A DNA stretch of 64,000 bases from CAYUPI01 sp964446585 (GTDB lineage: Bacteria; Verrucomicrobiota; Verrucomicrobiia; Limisphaerales; UBA8199), in the NCBI GenBank assembly GCA_964446585.1, contig CAYUPI010000024.1:1-64000 (forward strand), given 5' to 3'. Under the pieces are notes generated by a model that was given only the letters and a program-made list of their open reading frames with translations, was not told where the DNA came from and did no database searches. Shown one piece after another: positions 8,254 through 16,068 of the stretch (position 1 is its first letter; every line of letters begins with the position of its first letter). The translations under genes and the position numbers were made by a program.

Positions 8254-9339
8254 ATGAAACTCTTTGTCGCAGGACTAAGCTATAAGACCGCGCCGGTGGA
8301 GCTACGGGAAAAGCTGGCGGTGCACCCTTCGCGCCAGCGGTGCTACGGGTGCCGCTTAAAGATCGCCGGCAACCTCTCGGAGGTGGTGCTGCTCTCGACG
8401 TGCAACCGTGTGGAGATCTACGGGGTCAGCTCGTGGGTCAATGGCAAAGTCCATCGACTGTTCCAATTGTTGAGTGCAAGTGATGTGGATTTCACTCCGC
8501 ATCTTTATGTCAAGGAAGGCGCCGAAGCTGCGCAGCACCTGTTCGAGGTGGCCGGCGGGCTGGATTCGATGGTCATCGGCGAAACCGAGATCACCGGCCA
8601 GGTGAAGCAAGCCTACCAGGCAGCGCAGGAGGCGAAACTGACCGGACGCGTGACAAACCGCCTGTTCCAGACGGCCCTGCAGACGGCGAAAGAAATCCGG
8701 ACAAAAACCGGCATCGGACGCGGTGCGACCTCGGTGGGCAGCGTCGCAGTCGAGTTGGCGGAGCGGATTTTTGACAAAAACCTCTCGGAAAAAACGGTGA
8801 TGATTATCGGCGCCGGGAAGATGGGCGAAGCGTGTGTGCGTCACCTGGCGAAGAAGGGGGCTCGGTCGGTGCTGGTTTCAAACCGCTCGTTTGAACGTGC
8901 GCAGAATCTGGCAGCCGAATTTGGCGGGAGAGCGCTCCGCTTCGAGGAGTGCCTCGAGGGAATGACGGAGGCGGACATCGTGGTGAGTTCGACCGGCTCT
9001 CCCCAAATGATTTTGCGCCATGACGATCTCGCGGCGGTGATGCCGACGCGCCGGAACCGGCCATTGTTTTTGATCGATATCGCCGTGCCGCGGGACATCG
9101 ACACCGATGTGCAGCAACTCGACAATGTTTACCTCTACAACGTCGATCACCTCGAAGCCATCGTGCGGGAGAACGTGCGCTCGCGCGAACAGGAGCTGGC
9201 CAAATGCTCGAGCATCATCAGTGAACGCACGGCCGCGCTGATGCCACGTCTGACGCCTCAGCGCGAAGCCACACCGAATTCTCCCGCTCAACCTGAGGCC
9301 GGCTGGGCGCTCGGCGGGGCAGTCCTTGGGATGGGGTAG
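8254..9339 (+). CDS. hemA: Glutamyl-tRNA reductase
   Basis: HemA makes glutamate-1-semialdehyde from glutamyl-tRNA, the first committed step of the C5 haem pathway. Seen here: MKLFVAGLSYKTAPVELREK start, the catalytic Cys50 in LLSTCNRVEIYG, GLDSMVIGETEITGQVKQAY, and the NADPH-binding MIIGAGKMGEACVRHLAKKG. The protein is 361 residues, shorter than the roughly 420 of the E. coli enzyme; the C-terminal dimerisation helix is cut down and ends in a Pro/Gly-rich tail, something several Verrucomicrobiota enzymes seem to share. It stands directly upstream of 29 haem-binding sites encoded on the same strand, which fits a need for extra haem. Confidence 0.95.
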   Translation: MKLFVAGLSYKTAPVELREKLAVHPSRQRCYGCRLKIAGNLSEVVLLSTCNRVEIYGVSSWVNGKVHRLFQLLSASDVDFTPHLYVKEGAEAAQHLFEVAGGLDSMVIGETEITGQVKQAYQAAQEAKLTGRVTNRLFQTALQTAKEIRTKTGIGRGATSVGSVAVELAERIFDKNLSEKTVMIIGAGKMGEACVRHLAKKGARSVLVSNRSFERAQNLAAEFGGRALRFEECLEGMTEADIVVSSTGSPQMILRHDDLAAVMPTRRNRPLFLIDIAVPRDIDTDVQQLDNVYLYNVDHLEAIVRENVRSREQELAKCSSIISERTAALMPRLTPQREATPNSPAQPEAGWALGGAVLGMG

Positions 9340-9626
9340 CCAATGCTTATGAAGACGCGCCCTCAATCACCCATCGTTGTGAAGACAACCTGGAGCAATC
9401 GGGCCGAAAGCAATTGGAGCTACAAGGTTCATCGGTCCGGTCCTCGCGGAGACTGCAAGCCCAACAGGAAAGAGAATTTCTACGGGAACGCCAGCGGCGA
9501 GCTCGCTGTCCGGCCAAGCTCCCGCTGGAAGACGCGACATCCAGTCGATGCCGCCTTTGGAGATGCCGCATCGAGCCAGTGCGGCGCGACCTCAGTGCAC
9601 TGAAAACCGAAAACAAACAGGAAATT

Positions 9627-10370
9627 ATGAAAACCGCAAAAATCCTGGCGATCGGCTCGGCGGTGGCGACATCCCTGATGCTGCTGCCAACGAGATCCGA
9701 GGCCGCTGTCGGAATTGTGGGAAGCGCCCACGATTTCTATCAGAACACCAACGCGTGGATCAACGGGACCACGAAATGGTTAACCGGTTCGCGGACGAAT
9801 GTCTGCGGAGAATGCCACACGATTCACCATGCACCCGATCCGAAGAACGGGCCGCTGTGGATCCATACGATGAGCAGCCAGACTTACAAGACCTACGATC
9901 AAGCGGGGAGCGAAACTTTCGACGCGCTCGGTCTGACAGTCACGCTCGGTTCGTCGAGCAAAGCCTGTCTCTCCTGCCACGACGGCACGGTAGCGATCAA
10001 TGATCAGACTTCCTTGATCCCCGGTCCCTCCGGCACAACTACCAACCAAATCATCGGCGGCACGCCCGTCTATGAGGACGATCACGTCATCCCGATTAAC
10101 AACAACGACCTGACGCACATGCACCCGGTCGGGGTCAGTTATACCGCTGCCGCCGCGGCCCTGCCCGCTGGGGAACTTAACAACACCAGCGGAGTGTGGC
10201 CGAATACTCCCGGCAGTCCAACGATCCTTCAGGTGCTCAAGGGCCTCAACCACACTGTCGAATGCTCGACCTGCCACGACATTCATCGGACGCGGGGCAA
10301 CGCTCCCAACAGCGGCATTTACACAATCGCCTCCGGACAAAACCTGTGTCTGGGGTGCCACAACAAATAG
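9627..10370 (+). CDS. Tetrahaem cytochrome c (secreted)
   Basis: Starts at ATG 9627 with an AGGA site eight bases upstream; the frame is open further 5' but that part is not protein-like. A signal peptide of about 25 residues (AIGSAVATSLMLLPTRSEA) leads into a 247-residue protein with four CXXCH sites: CGECH, CLSCH, CSTCH and CLGCH. The pattern VCGECHTIHHAP, PLWIHTMSS, ACLSCHDGTVA is repeated at the start of the 12-haem cytochrome of the same locus, so the two are paralogues in that part. Role inferred: periplasmic or extracellular electron carrier of the cluster. A strong hairpin follows at 10405. Confidence 0.93.
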   Translation: MKTAKILAIGSAVATSLMLLPTRSEAAVGIVGSAHDFYQNTNAWINGTTKWLTGSRTNVCGECHTIHHAPDPKNGPLWIHTMSSQTYKTYDQAGSETFDALGLTVTLGSSSKACLSCHDGTVAINDQTSLIPGPSGTTTNQIIGGTPVYEDDHVIPINNNDLTHMHPVGVSYTAAAAALPAGELNNTSGVWPNTPGSPTILQVLKGLNHTVECSTCHDIHRTRGNAPNSGIYTIASGQNLCLGCHNK

Positions 10371-10404
10371 CACTCGATTCTCACGCCGTTTAGCCGAACG
10401 CAGG

Positions 10405-10439
10405 CAAGAGCATCCGACCGCAAGCCTCGGATGCTCTTG
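10405..10439 (+). terminator. Hairpin terminator after the tetrahaem gene
   Basis: CAAGAGCATCCGA (10405-10417) pairs perfectly with TCGGATGCTCTTG (10427-10439) across a 9-base loop. It lies 35 bases after the cytochrome stop. The T-run normally expected is weak, so it may act as a 3' stabilising hairpin instead of a full intrinsic terminator. Confidence 0.6.
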
Positions 10440-10533
10440 TCGCTTCAATCGGCTTCAGCGGTTCGTGTTCGTGGTTCGCGGATGCTCGAAATGCGCGGCG
10501 GCACAATCGTGCAGCTCTCAAAACCCAAGCAAA

Positions 10534-10555
10534 TTTTGTCAACCAAAAGACAAAA
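10534..10555. promoter_or_regulatory. Palindrome upstream of first NHL gene
   Basis: TTTTGTC (10534-10540) and GACAAAA (10549-10555) form a 7-bp inverted repeat with an 8-base spacer, 42 bases before the NHL lipoprotein start. It overlaps the 14-mer shared with the hemA upstream region. It is a candidate operator for the electron-transfer locus; no protein can be assigned to it. Confidence 0.35.
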
Positions 10556-10596
10556 AATGCAAAGCCGCTTGTGCGCAATCCGGATAAATTTCTCCT

Positions 10597-11748
10597 ATGA
10601 GATTGCAATCCATCATCGGTTGGGCCAGGCAGTTCCGTGGCTGTGTCGTGGTGGCAACCTGCATCGGCAGGCTTGATTCCTGGCGCAGGATGTTGCCGGC
10701 CGTCGGGCTGGCGGTTGTGCTCGCCGGTTGTGCGACAGCGAACAAGAAAGCCACTGGTCCGAAATATGTTTTCTTCCCCCCCGCCCCAGATGCTCCCCGT
10801 TTGCAGTTCCTGACCTCTTTCAATTCGGACCGGGACATGCGCAGCGGCGGGCGCGACAGCTTCATTACTTTCCTGACCGGAAAGCAGCCTGACTATACGC
10901 CCATTTTGAAGCCGTACGGCGGCGCGACGCTGCCGGGCAGGATCTTTGTGTGTGACAGCAGTGGCGGCCTGGTATTGCGTCTGGATTTGGCGTTGGGGAA
11001 AATTCGCGCGATCGCGCCAAGAGGACCGGGAGCACTCACGATGCCTTTGAATCTGGCCGCCGAAACCAACGGCTGGCTCTACATTGTGGACGGCGGACGC
11101 GAGCAAGTGGTAATCCTGGATGCCAATGAAAACCTGGTCGATACCATTGGCGAGAAGGGAAAGACCAAACCCCGCGACGTGGCATTGAGCACAGACAGGA
11201 TCTACATTGGCGATTTGCGAAGCAACTGTGTCCACGTGCTCGACAAGAGCGCACGGACCCCGCTGTTTGACATTCCGCGACCAGAAGACGCAACGAATCT
11301 CGAGCACCGGCTGTTCCAACCGATCAACATCGCGCTGGATTCCCGGGGTCGCCTCTATGTCAGCGATTTCGGAGCGTACCGTGTTCAGGTTTATGACCGG
11401 GACGGCCGGTTTCTACGCACGATTGGAAAGTACGGCGATAACTTCGGCGAATTCGCCAGAAACAAAGGCGTGACGGTGGACCGCGAAAGTCGGGTTTATG
11501 TAGTCGATGCGGCTGGCGAATTGGTGCAACTGTTTGACGAGACCGGGCGCCTGCTGATGTGGTTCGGCGAGCCGGGTGGGAGCCGCGTGGGCCTGGAATT
11601 ACCGGCAAAAGTGCTCCTGGATTACGACAATGTGGACTTGTTCAAGCGCTTTGTGGCGCCCGACTTCATTGTCGAGCATCTGGTGATTGTTCTGAACCAA
11701 TACGGCCCGCGCAAGGTCTCCGTCTTCGGCTTCGGGCACAAAAAATAG
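10597..11748 (+). CDS. NHL-repeat beta-propeller lipoprotein 1
   Basis: The product has a lipobox, VVLAGC, at about residues 40-45 preceded by WRR, so it should be lipidated at that Cys. ATG 10690 would leave too short a leader, which favours the 10597 start. The mature part is a six-bladed NHL propeller: blades such as LYIVDGGREQVVILDANENL, IYIGDLRSNCVHVLDKS, LYVSDFGAYRVQVYDRDGR and VYVVDAAGELVQLFDETGR. The FFPPAPDAPRLQFL sequence after the lipobox is a signature also seen in the second NHL protein of the locus. Such propellers recur beside multihaem cytochromes in other phyla and may hold or shield cytochromes. Followed four bases later by the 13-haem gene. Confidence 0.9.
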   Translation: MRLQSIIGWARQFRGCVVVATCIGRLDSWRRMLPAVGLAVVLAGCATANKKATGPKYVFFPPAPDAPRLQFLTSFNSDRDMRSGGRDSFITFLTGKQPDYTPILKPYGGATLPGRIFVCDSSGGLVLRLDLALGKIRAIAPRGPGALTMPLNLAAETNGWLYIVDGGREQVVILDANENLVDTIGEKGKTKPRDVALSTDRIYIGDLRSNCVHVLDKSARTPLFDIPRPEDATNLEHRLFQPINIALDSRGRLYVSDFGAYRVQVYDRDGRFLRTIGKYGDNFGEFARNKGVTVDRESRVYVVDAAGELVQLFDETGRLLMWFGEPGGSRVGLELPAKVLLDYDNVDLFKRFVAPDFIVEHLVIVLNQYGPRKVSVFGFGHKK

Positions 11749-11752
11749 CCCG

Positions 11753-12931
11753 ATGAAAAGCCGCCGATTGCCTCTCCTTCTGCTGGCCATCGGCTGGGGT
11801 GGTGTCCTGCTCACGGTCGGCTGCAACTCGGCCACGAAGCGAAAATGGCTGACGACGTTTTTCGACGGCGTCCCGTCGGAACATCCGCCCACGAACGTTG
11901 TCACAGCGACCGCCGCCGACACCAACCTGGTTGCTGGCGCGGCGCAAAAACCGGCGCCGGTCGCGCCCAGCGAACCTAATTACTTTGGGCATCAACCCTT
12001 CTCCCAGGAAAAATGCAGTTCCTGCCACGACTCGCAGTTCGGGCAAGGGATGAAGAAGCCGCTCCCGGGACTTTGTTGGGACTGCCACAAGGATTTCCTG
12101 GCCTCGGCGAAAGTCAAACATCAGCCGGCCGAGAATGGCGAGTGCGCGAGTTGTCACGATCCGCACCAGGCTTCCAACAAAGAACTGCTCCGCAAGACCG
12201 GAAAGGATTTGTGCCTGGATTGTCACGAAGCCCCAGTGGACAAAGGCAAGAGCCGGCATCAACCGGCTGAGAACGGCGAATGCCTTACCTGCCATAACCC
12301 GCATGCTTCCGGCCAAAAAGGTTTGCTGGTGAAGCCCGATGGGAAACTCTGCTTCGACTGCCATGATACCTTCGAAAAGCAGCTTCAGGCGGCCAAAGCT
12401 AAGCACCTGCCGGTCGAGAACGGCGAGTGCGCCTCATGTCACAGACCGCATGAATCCGACCAAAAAAAGCTGCTGGCCAAGCCTGACGGCAAGCTCTGCG
12501 CGGAATGCCATGAAGACGTTCAGAAGCAGGTCGCGGCCGCCAAAGTCAAACATCAGCCGGTGGAGAACGGCGAGTGCGCCTCATGTCACAAGCCGCATCA
12601 ATCCGAGAACAAGAAGCTGCTGACCAAAGCCGGAGACAAACTCTGTTACGAATGCCACGATCAGTTGCAACAGCAGATCACGAAAGCCGCGTACAAGCAT
12701 GACCCGGCTGGCAACGGAGATTGTTTAGCCTGCCACACGGCGCACCAGTCCAGCGAGCCGGGCCTGCTCTTGAAGGATCGCCGACAGGTTTGTTTCGAGT
12801 GTCACGAGGAAAAGGACATGCTGGTGGTAAAAGGTCACACCGGCGCCCCCCAGAAGCCGTGCATCGAATGTCACGACCCTCATGCCGGCGGAGATCGAAA
12901 TCTCCTGAAACCGGATAAGCCGGCAAATTAG
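11753..12931 (+). CDS. 13-haem cytochrome c lipoprotein with tandem repeats
   Basis: A 392-residue protein with lipobox VLLTVGC at residues 18-24. It carries thirteen CXXCH motifs (CSSCH, CWDCH, CASCH, CLDCH, CLTCH, CFDCH, CASCH, CAECH, CASCH, CYECH, CLACH, CFECH, CIECH). Most lie in tandem units of about 40 residues built as KHQPAENGECASCH, PHQS, LL-K, GKLC--CH, the doubled-CXXCH pattern, where each His-Pro-His or KH histidine can serve as axial ligand. Such chains make a haem wire. As the gene sits directly before an outer-membrane barrel, it may be the part that threads or abuts the barrel, like MtrA or OmaB-type cytochromes, although those families are not homologous in any way visible here. 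Confidence 0.93.
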   Translation: MKSRRLPLLLLAIGWGGVLLTVGCNSATKRKWLTTFFDGVPSEHPPTNVVTATAADTNLVAGAAQKPAPVAPSEPNYFGHQPFSQEKCSSCHDSQFGQGMKKPLPGLCWDCHKDFLASAKVKHQPAENGECASCHDPHQASNKELLRKTGKDLCLDCHEAPVDKGKSRHQPAENGECLTCHNPHASGQKGLLVKPDGKLCFDCHDTFEKQLQAAKAKHLPVENGECASCHRPHESDQKKLLAKPDGKLCAECHEDVQKQVAAAKVKHQPVENGECASCHKPHQSENKKLLTKAGDKLCYECHDQLQQQITKAAYKHDPAGNGDCLACHTAHQSSEPGLLLKDRRQVCFECHEEKDMLVVKGHTGAPQKPCIECHDPHAGGDRNLLKPDKPAN

Positions 12932-12937
12932 GAGCGC

Positions 12938-15022
12938 ATGAGCGACAACCCTACAGCCTGCCGCCCCGGACGCCGGCTGAAGAACGTTGCGCGCGGAGGC
13001 TTTGGCGCCCGTCAATGTCCGCGCGGGATGGGCCGGCTGTCATGGATGCTCGTGCTGGCGTGTTTAGCCAGTGGCTCTCCACTCGTTTGGGCGCAATACA
13101 GTTATCTCGAGCAGCCTCAAGAAGCAGCGGGATTGCCGAAACTCCAGTACCTCAAGCTGGACGTCGAGGCGGAAAAGTCATCGCAACGTTCAAGCCTGGG
13201 CGCAGAAAGCCAATACCAACGCCTCTACGTCGCTCCGGCACTTGGGATTTCCTGGGACTATTTCCTCTATCATCCGGACCTGTTCAACTTCTCGATTTTG
13301 GCCGAACCAGGTTACAGTTGGCAGGAAGCCGGTCCGCCGGATGCTTTGAGTCGGCGCGATGACGTGCTGCTTAACGGGACTCTGACTGGCAGACTGCTGC
13401 AGCTCAAGCCGTATGCCACGTCTGTTTTCGCCTCTTCCACTCACAACACCCACCAGTACGACTTTTTCAACTCGGTGATCGAGGATTCACATTCGTATGG
13501 CGTCTTGACAGGTTACCGCACAGGGCCGGTCCCGGTGACCTTGTCGTTTCAACAAATCTCTCGCGACACGACCGGCTTTAATTACGATACTACTTCCGAC
13601 CAGACGACCCTGGACCTGCACGCCCGGAATGAGCGGGCACGCCAGAACTTCACCGATTTTGCCTACCAATACAGCCACTATGAAAGCCGTTCAACAGGCT
13701 CGGGAGAAACCTTTCGCGATACCAGTGATTTTCATTACATCACCCTGAACGACACCGAGAACTTTGAGCATAGCGTGCTCACCTCGACTTTGCTGTTCGA
13801 CCAGTCAGAGACCACCGCAGTGAACTCACAGGATCTCAACCTTCTGCTCCACTACAGCATCGAGCATTTGCCGAACCTGCGCAGTATTTATGATTATTCC
13901 TTCGCCCGATTCGCAACCGACTCGGGTGATGCCATGCAAGATAGTGCGCGCGCCGGTCTCCAGCATCAGCTTTATGAAAGCCTTACCTCCTATGGCGACT
14001 TTCATGGGTCATCTGCCAACAGCAGTTTCGGTGGCTCGACGCTGGACCTGGTGAGCGGCGGCACCAGCGCCTCCGTTGCATACACCAAACGCCTGGGCAA
14101 TTGGGGGCGACTGACGCTGAGTGACGGCGTCAACTTTGATTTCACCGATCAACAAAGCAGCGGCGGAATTCTGCTCATCTCAAAAGAATCCCATGCGCTG
14201 CCCTCTGGACAATGGGTGCGGCTGAACGTTCCCCGCATCATTGTCATCGTGATCGTTGCTACGGACGCGGCGCACGGCGAAATGCCGCTGACCGAGAACG
14301 TCGATTACCTGGTCGATCGGACTCGCGACCCATGGCAGCTTCAACGGAATCCCTTCAGCACCGTGTTAACTGACAGCAACAACACCGTGCTGGTGACTTA
14401 CACGGTCCGGCCCAACCCATCGGGCAGCTACTCGACGCTGAGCGACCAGGCCCAAATCCGTCTCGACTTGTGGAATGGCACGGTCGGCTTTTATGGCCGA
14501 TACAGTTTCACCGAGAATCATGCGTACGATCCGGGATTCGTGCTGGAGGACGTGCGCGAGTTTCAGGCGGGGGCCGACTTCTATCGGCGCGGGTTGCGCC
14601 TGGCCGCCAACTATACCGACCGCCACTCTTCGCTGTTCGGCTATTATGCCTACAATCTGTCTGAGAGTTACTCCAGCGTTGCGCTGCCTCACTCCACCAT
14701 CGGTATTGATTTGAATCAGCGGTGGAGTTTTTATCCCGCCAGTGGCAATCTGAGCAACAGCACCTCCAGAGTGACCTATTACGACTTCATCCTGCGATAC
14801 GACTGGCATCCCGTGACGGCCATTAATTGGAGCGCCGAAACCGGTTACGAATTGCAGCGTGGCAACGGGCTGGACCAGGACCTGTTCGTCGCCCGGACTT
14901 ATTTTAATTGGTTAATCGGCAAACTGGATCTCCACCTGGGATACGAGTTTCAAAACCAGAAGTACACGGCTGAAACCAGGGATCGCCACTTTGTCTTTTT
15001 GCGAGCGAAACGAAATTTCTGA
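12938..15022 (+). CDS. Outer-membrane beta-barrel protein (conduit porin candidate)
   Basis: A 694-residue protein that begins seven bases after the 13-haem gene, with AGGAG just upstream. A signal peptide is visible (LSWMLVLACLASGSPLVWAQ); ATG 13028 would give the same leader without the basic 30-residue extension. The body shows many short alternating strands rich in Tyr/Phe/Ser/Thr with polar turns (FADFAYQYSHY-like, GFYGRYSFTEN, LRLAANYTDRHSS, YYDFILRYDWHP, LDLHLGYEFQNQ). The chain ends in LRAKRNF with a terminal aromatic residue, the outer-membrane assembly signal. Size suits a barrel of 20 or more strands. In porin-cytochrome conduits a barrel of this size encloses a multihaem cytochrome. 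The family itself is not recognised. Confidence 0.8.
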   Translation: MSDNPTACRPGRRLKNVARGGFGARQCPRGMGRLSWMLVLACLASGSPLVWAQYSYLEQPQEAAGLPKLQYLKLDVEAEKSSQRSSLGAESQYQRLYVAPALGISWDYFLYHPDLFNFSILAEPGYSWQEAGPPDALSRRDDVLLNGTLTGRLLQLKPYATSVFASSTHNTHQYDFFNSVIEDSHSYGVLTGYRTGPVPVTLSFQQISRDTTGFNYDTTSDQTTLDLHARNERARQNFTDFAYQYSHYESRSTGSGETFRDTSDFHYITLNDTENFEHSVLTSTLLFDQSETTAVNSQDLNLLLHYSIEHLPNLRSIYDYSFARFATDSGDAMQDSARAGLQHQLYESLTSYGDFHGSSANSSFGGSTLDLVSGGTSASVAYTKRLGNWGRLTLSDGVNFDFTDQQSSGGILLISKESHALPSGQWVRLNVPRIIVIVIVATDAAHGEMPLTENVDYLVDRTRDPWQLQRNPFSTVLTDSNNTVLVTYTVRPNPSGSYSTLSDQAQIRLDLWNGTVGFYGRYSFTENHAYDPGFVLEDVREFQAGADFYRRGLRLAANYTDRHSSLFGYYAYNLSESYSSVALPHSTIGIDLNQRWSFYPASGNLSNSTSRVTYYDFILRYDWHPVTAINWSAETGYELQRGNGLDQDLFVARTYFNWLIGKLDLHLGYEFQNQKYTAETRDRHFVFLRAKRNF

Positions 15023-15029
15023 AAAGGAC

Positions 15030-16058
15030 ATGAACTTGCGCCACGGATTGAACCTCACGCTCTGGGCAATCGGCCTCGCGCTGTTGGTTTCGTGCAAGTC
15101 TCCCCGGACCGAACAGCACCGGGAGCAAGCCACGACGCTGGTCTGGCCTCCGCCGCCGGATGAGCCGCGAATCCGCTACCTCAAGAGCATTTCCAACCCG
15201 GGTGACATTGGGCGCCCCCCCTCCGCGTGGAAGCGCGGCTTCGGATTCCTCGTTGGTGAATCAGCGGAGCGCGAAACCTTGTTGAAGCCACTTGGCGTGG
15301 CCCTTGATGAGGCGGGCAATCTTTGCCTGACCGATACCGGCAATAACACCGTCTGCCATCTAGATCTGGCAGGCAGGCGGTGGCGCCATTGGTCTTCCGC
15401 CGGCAACAAACCGTTCGCGTCACCAGTCGCCGTTGCTCGCCGGGGCGGAGTCTTTTACCTCGCGGATTCAGAAACGGGCCGCGTGGTCGCCTTCGGCGAT
15501 AATGGCCGGGAGGTCTTCACCATTGCTTCCCCGTTGCAACGGCCGGCGGGTCTCACGCTCTCGGGCGACTCACTGGTGGTCGCCGACTCGCAGGCGCACG
15601 CGGTCTTTGTTTTCGATTTGCGCGGTCAGTTGCGTTTTAAGTTCGGGAAACGCGGTAGTGGTCCCAGCGAGTTCAATTTTCCAACACATGTTGCCGCCGA
15701 TAACCACGGCCATTTGTTCGTCACCGACTCACTCAACAGCCGCATTCAGGTGTTCGATACCGATGGAAAATTCATTTCCCAAATCGGCAGCTCCGGCGAT
15801 ACCCCAGGCCATTTCGGGCGGCCCAAGGGCGTGGCCGTGGACACTTTCGGCCATGTTTACGTTGTCGACGCTGTGTTCGACAATGTGCAGGTGTTCGATC
15901 TTTCCGGGCAATTGTTGTTAAGTTGGGGTGAGGGAGGCTCCGGACCGGGAACTTTTGGCGTGCCCGCCGGCATCGCGATCGGGTTGGACAACGTGATTTA
16001 CGTTGCGGACTCCTATAATCGCCGCATTCAGGTATTCAAATACGTCGGCCAGCAATAA
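15030..16058 (+). CDS. NHL-repeat beta-propeller lipoprotein 2
   Basis: ATG 15030 follows an AAGGA site and starts eight bases after the barrel gene. The leader LTLWAIGLALLVSC ends in a lipobox Cys at about residue 22. WPPPPDEPRIRYLKSI follows, equivalent to the signature of NHL protein 1. Six NHL blades are readable: LCLTDTGNNTVCHLDLAGR, FYLADSETGRVVAF, LVVADSQAHAVFVFDLRGQ, LFVTDSLNSRIQVFDTDGK, VYVVDAVFDNVQVFDLSGQ and IYVADSYNRRIQVFKYV. The operon position between barrel and 12-haem cytochrome suggests a structural part of the same surface complex. Confidence 0.92.
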   Translation: MNLRHGLNLTLWAIGLALLVSCKSPRTEQHREQATTLVWPPPPDEPRIRYLKSISNPGDIGRPPSAWKRGFGFLVGESAERETLLKPLGVALDEAGNLCLTDTGNNTVCHLDLAGRRWRHWSSAGNKPFASPVAVARRGGVFYLADSETGRVVAFGDNGREVFTIASPLQRPAGLTLSGDSLVVADSQAHAVFVFDLRGQLRFKFGKRGSGPSEFNFPTHVAADNHGHLFVTDSLNSRIQVFDTDGKFISQIGSSGDTPGHFGRPKGVAVDTFGHVYVVDAVFDNVQVFDLSGQLLLSWGEGGSGPGTFGVPAGIAIGLDNVIYVADSYNRRIQVFKYVGQQ

Positions 16059-16068
16059 AAGATCTTGC

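Noticed and set aside
10390..11319. Minus-strand ORF of 309 residues opposite NHL gene 1
   Set aside because: NHL blades are clear on the plus strand; the antisense frame also runs through the terminator hairpin.
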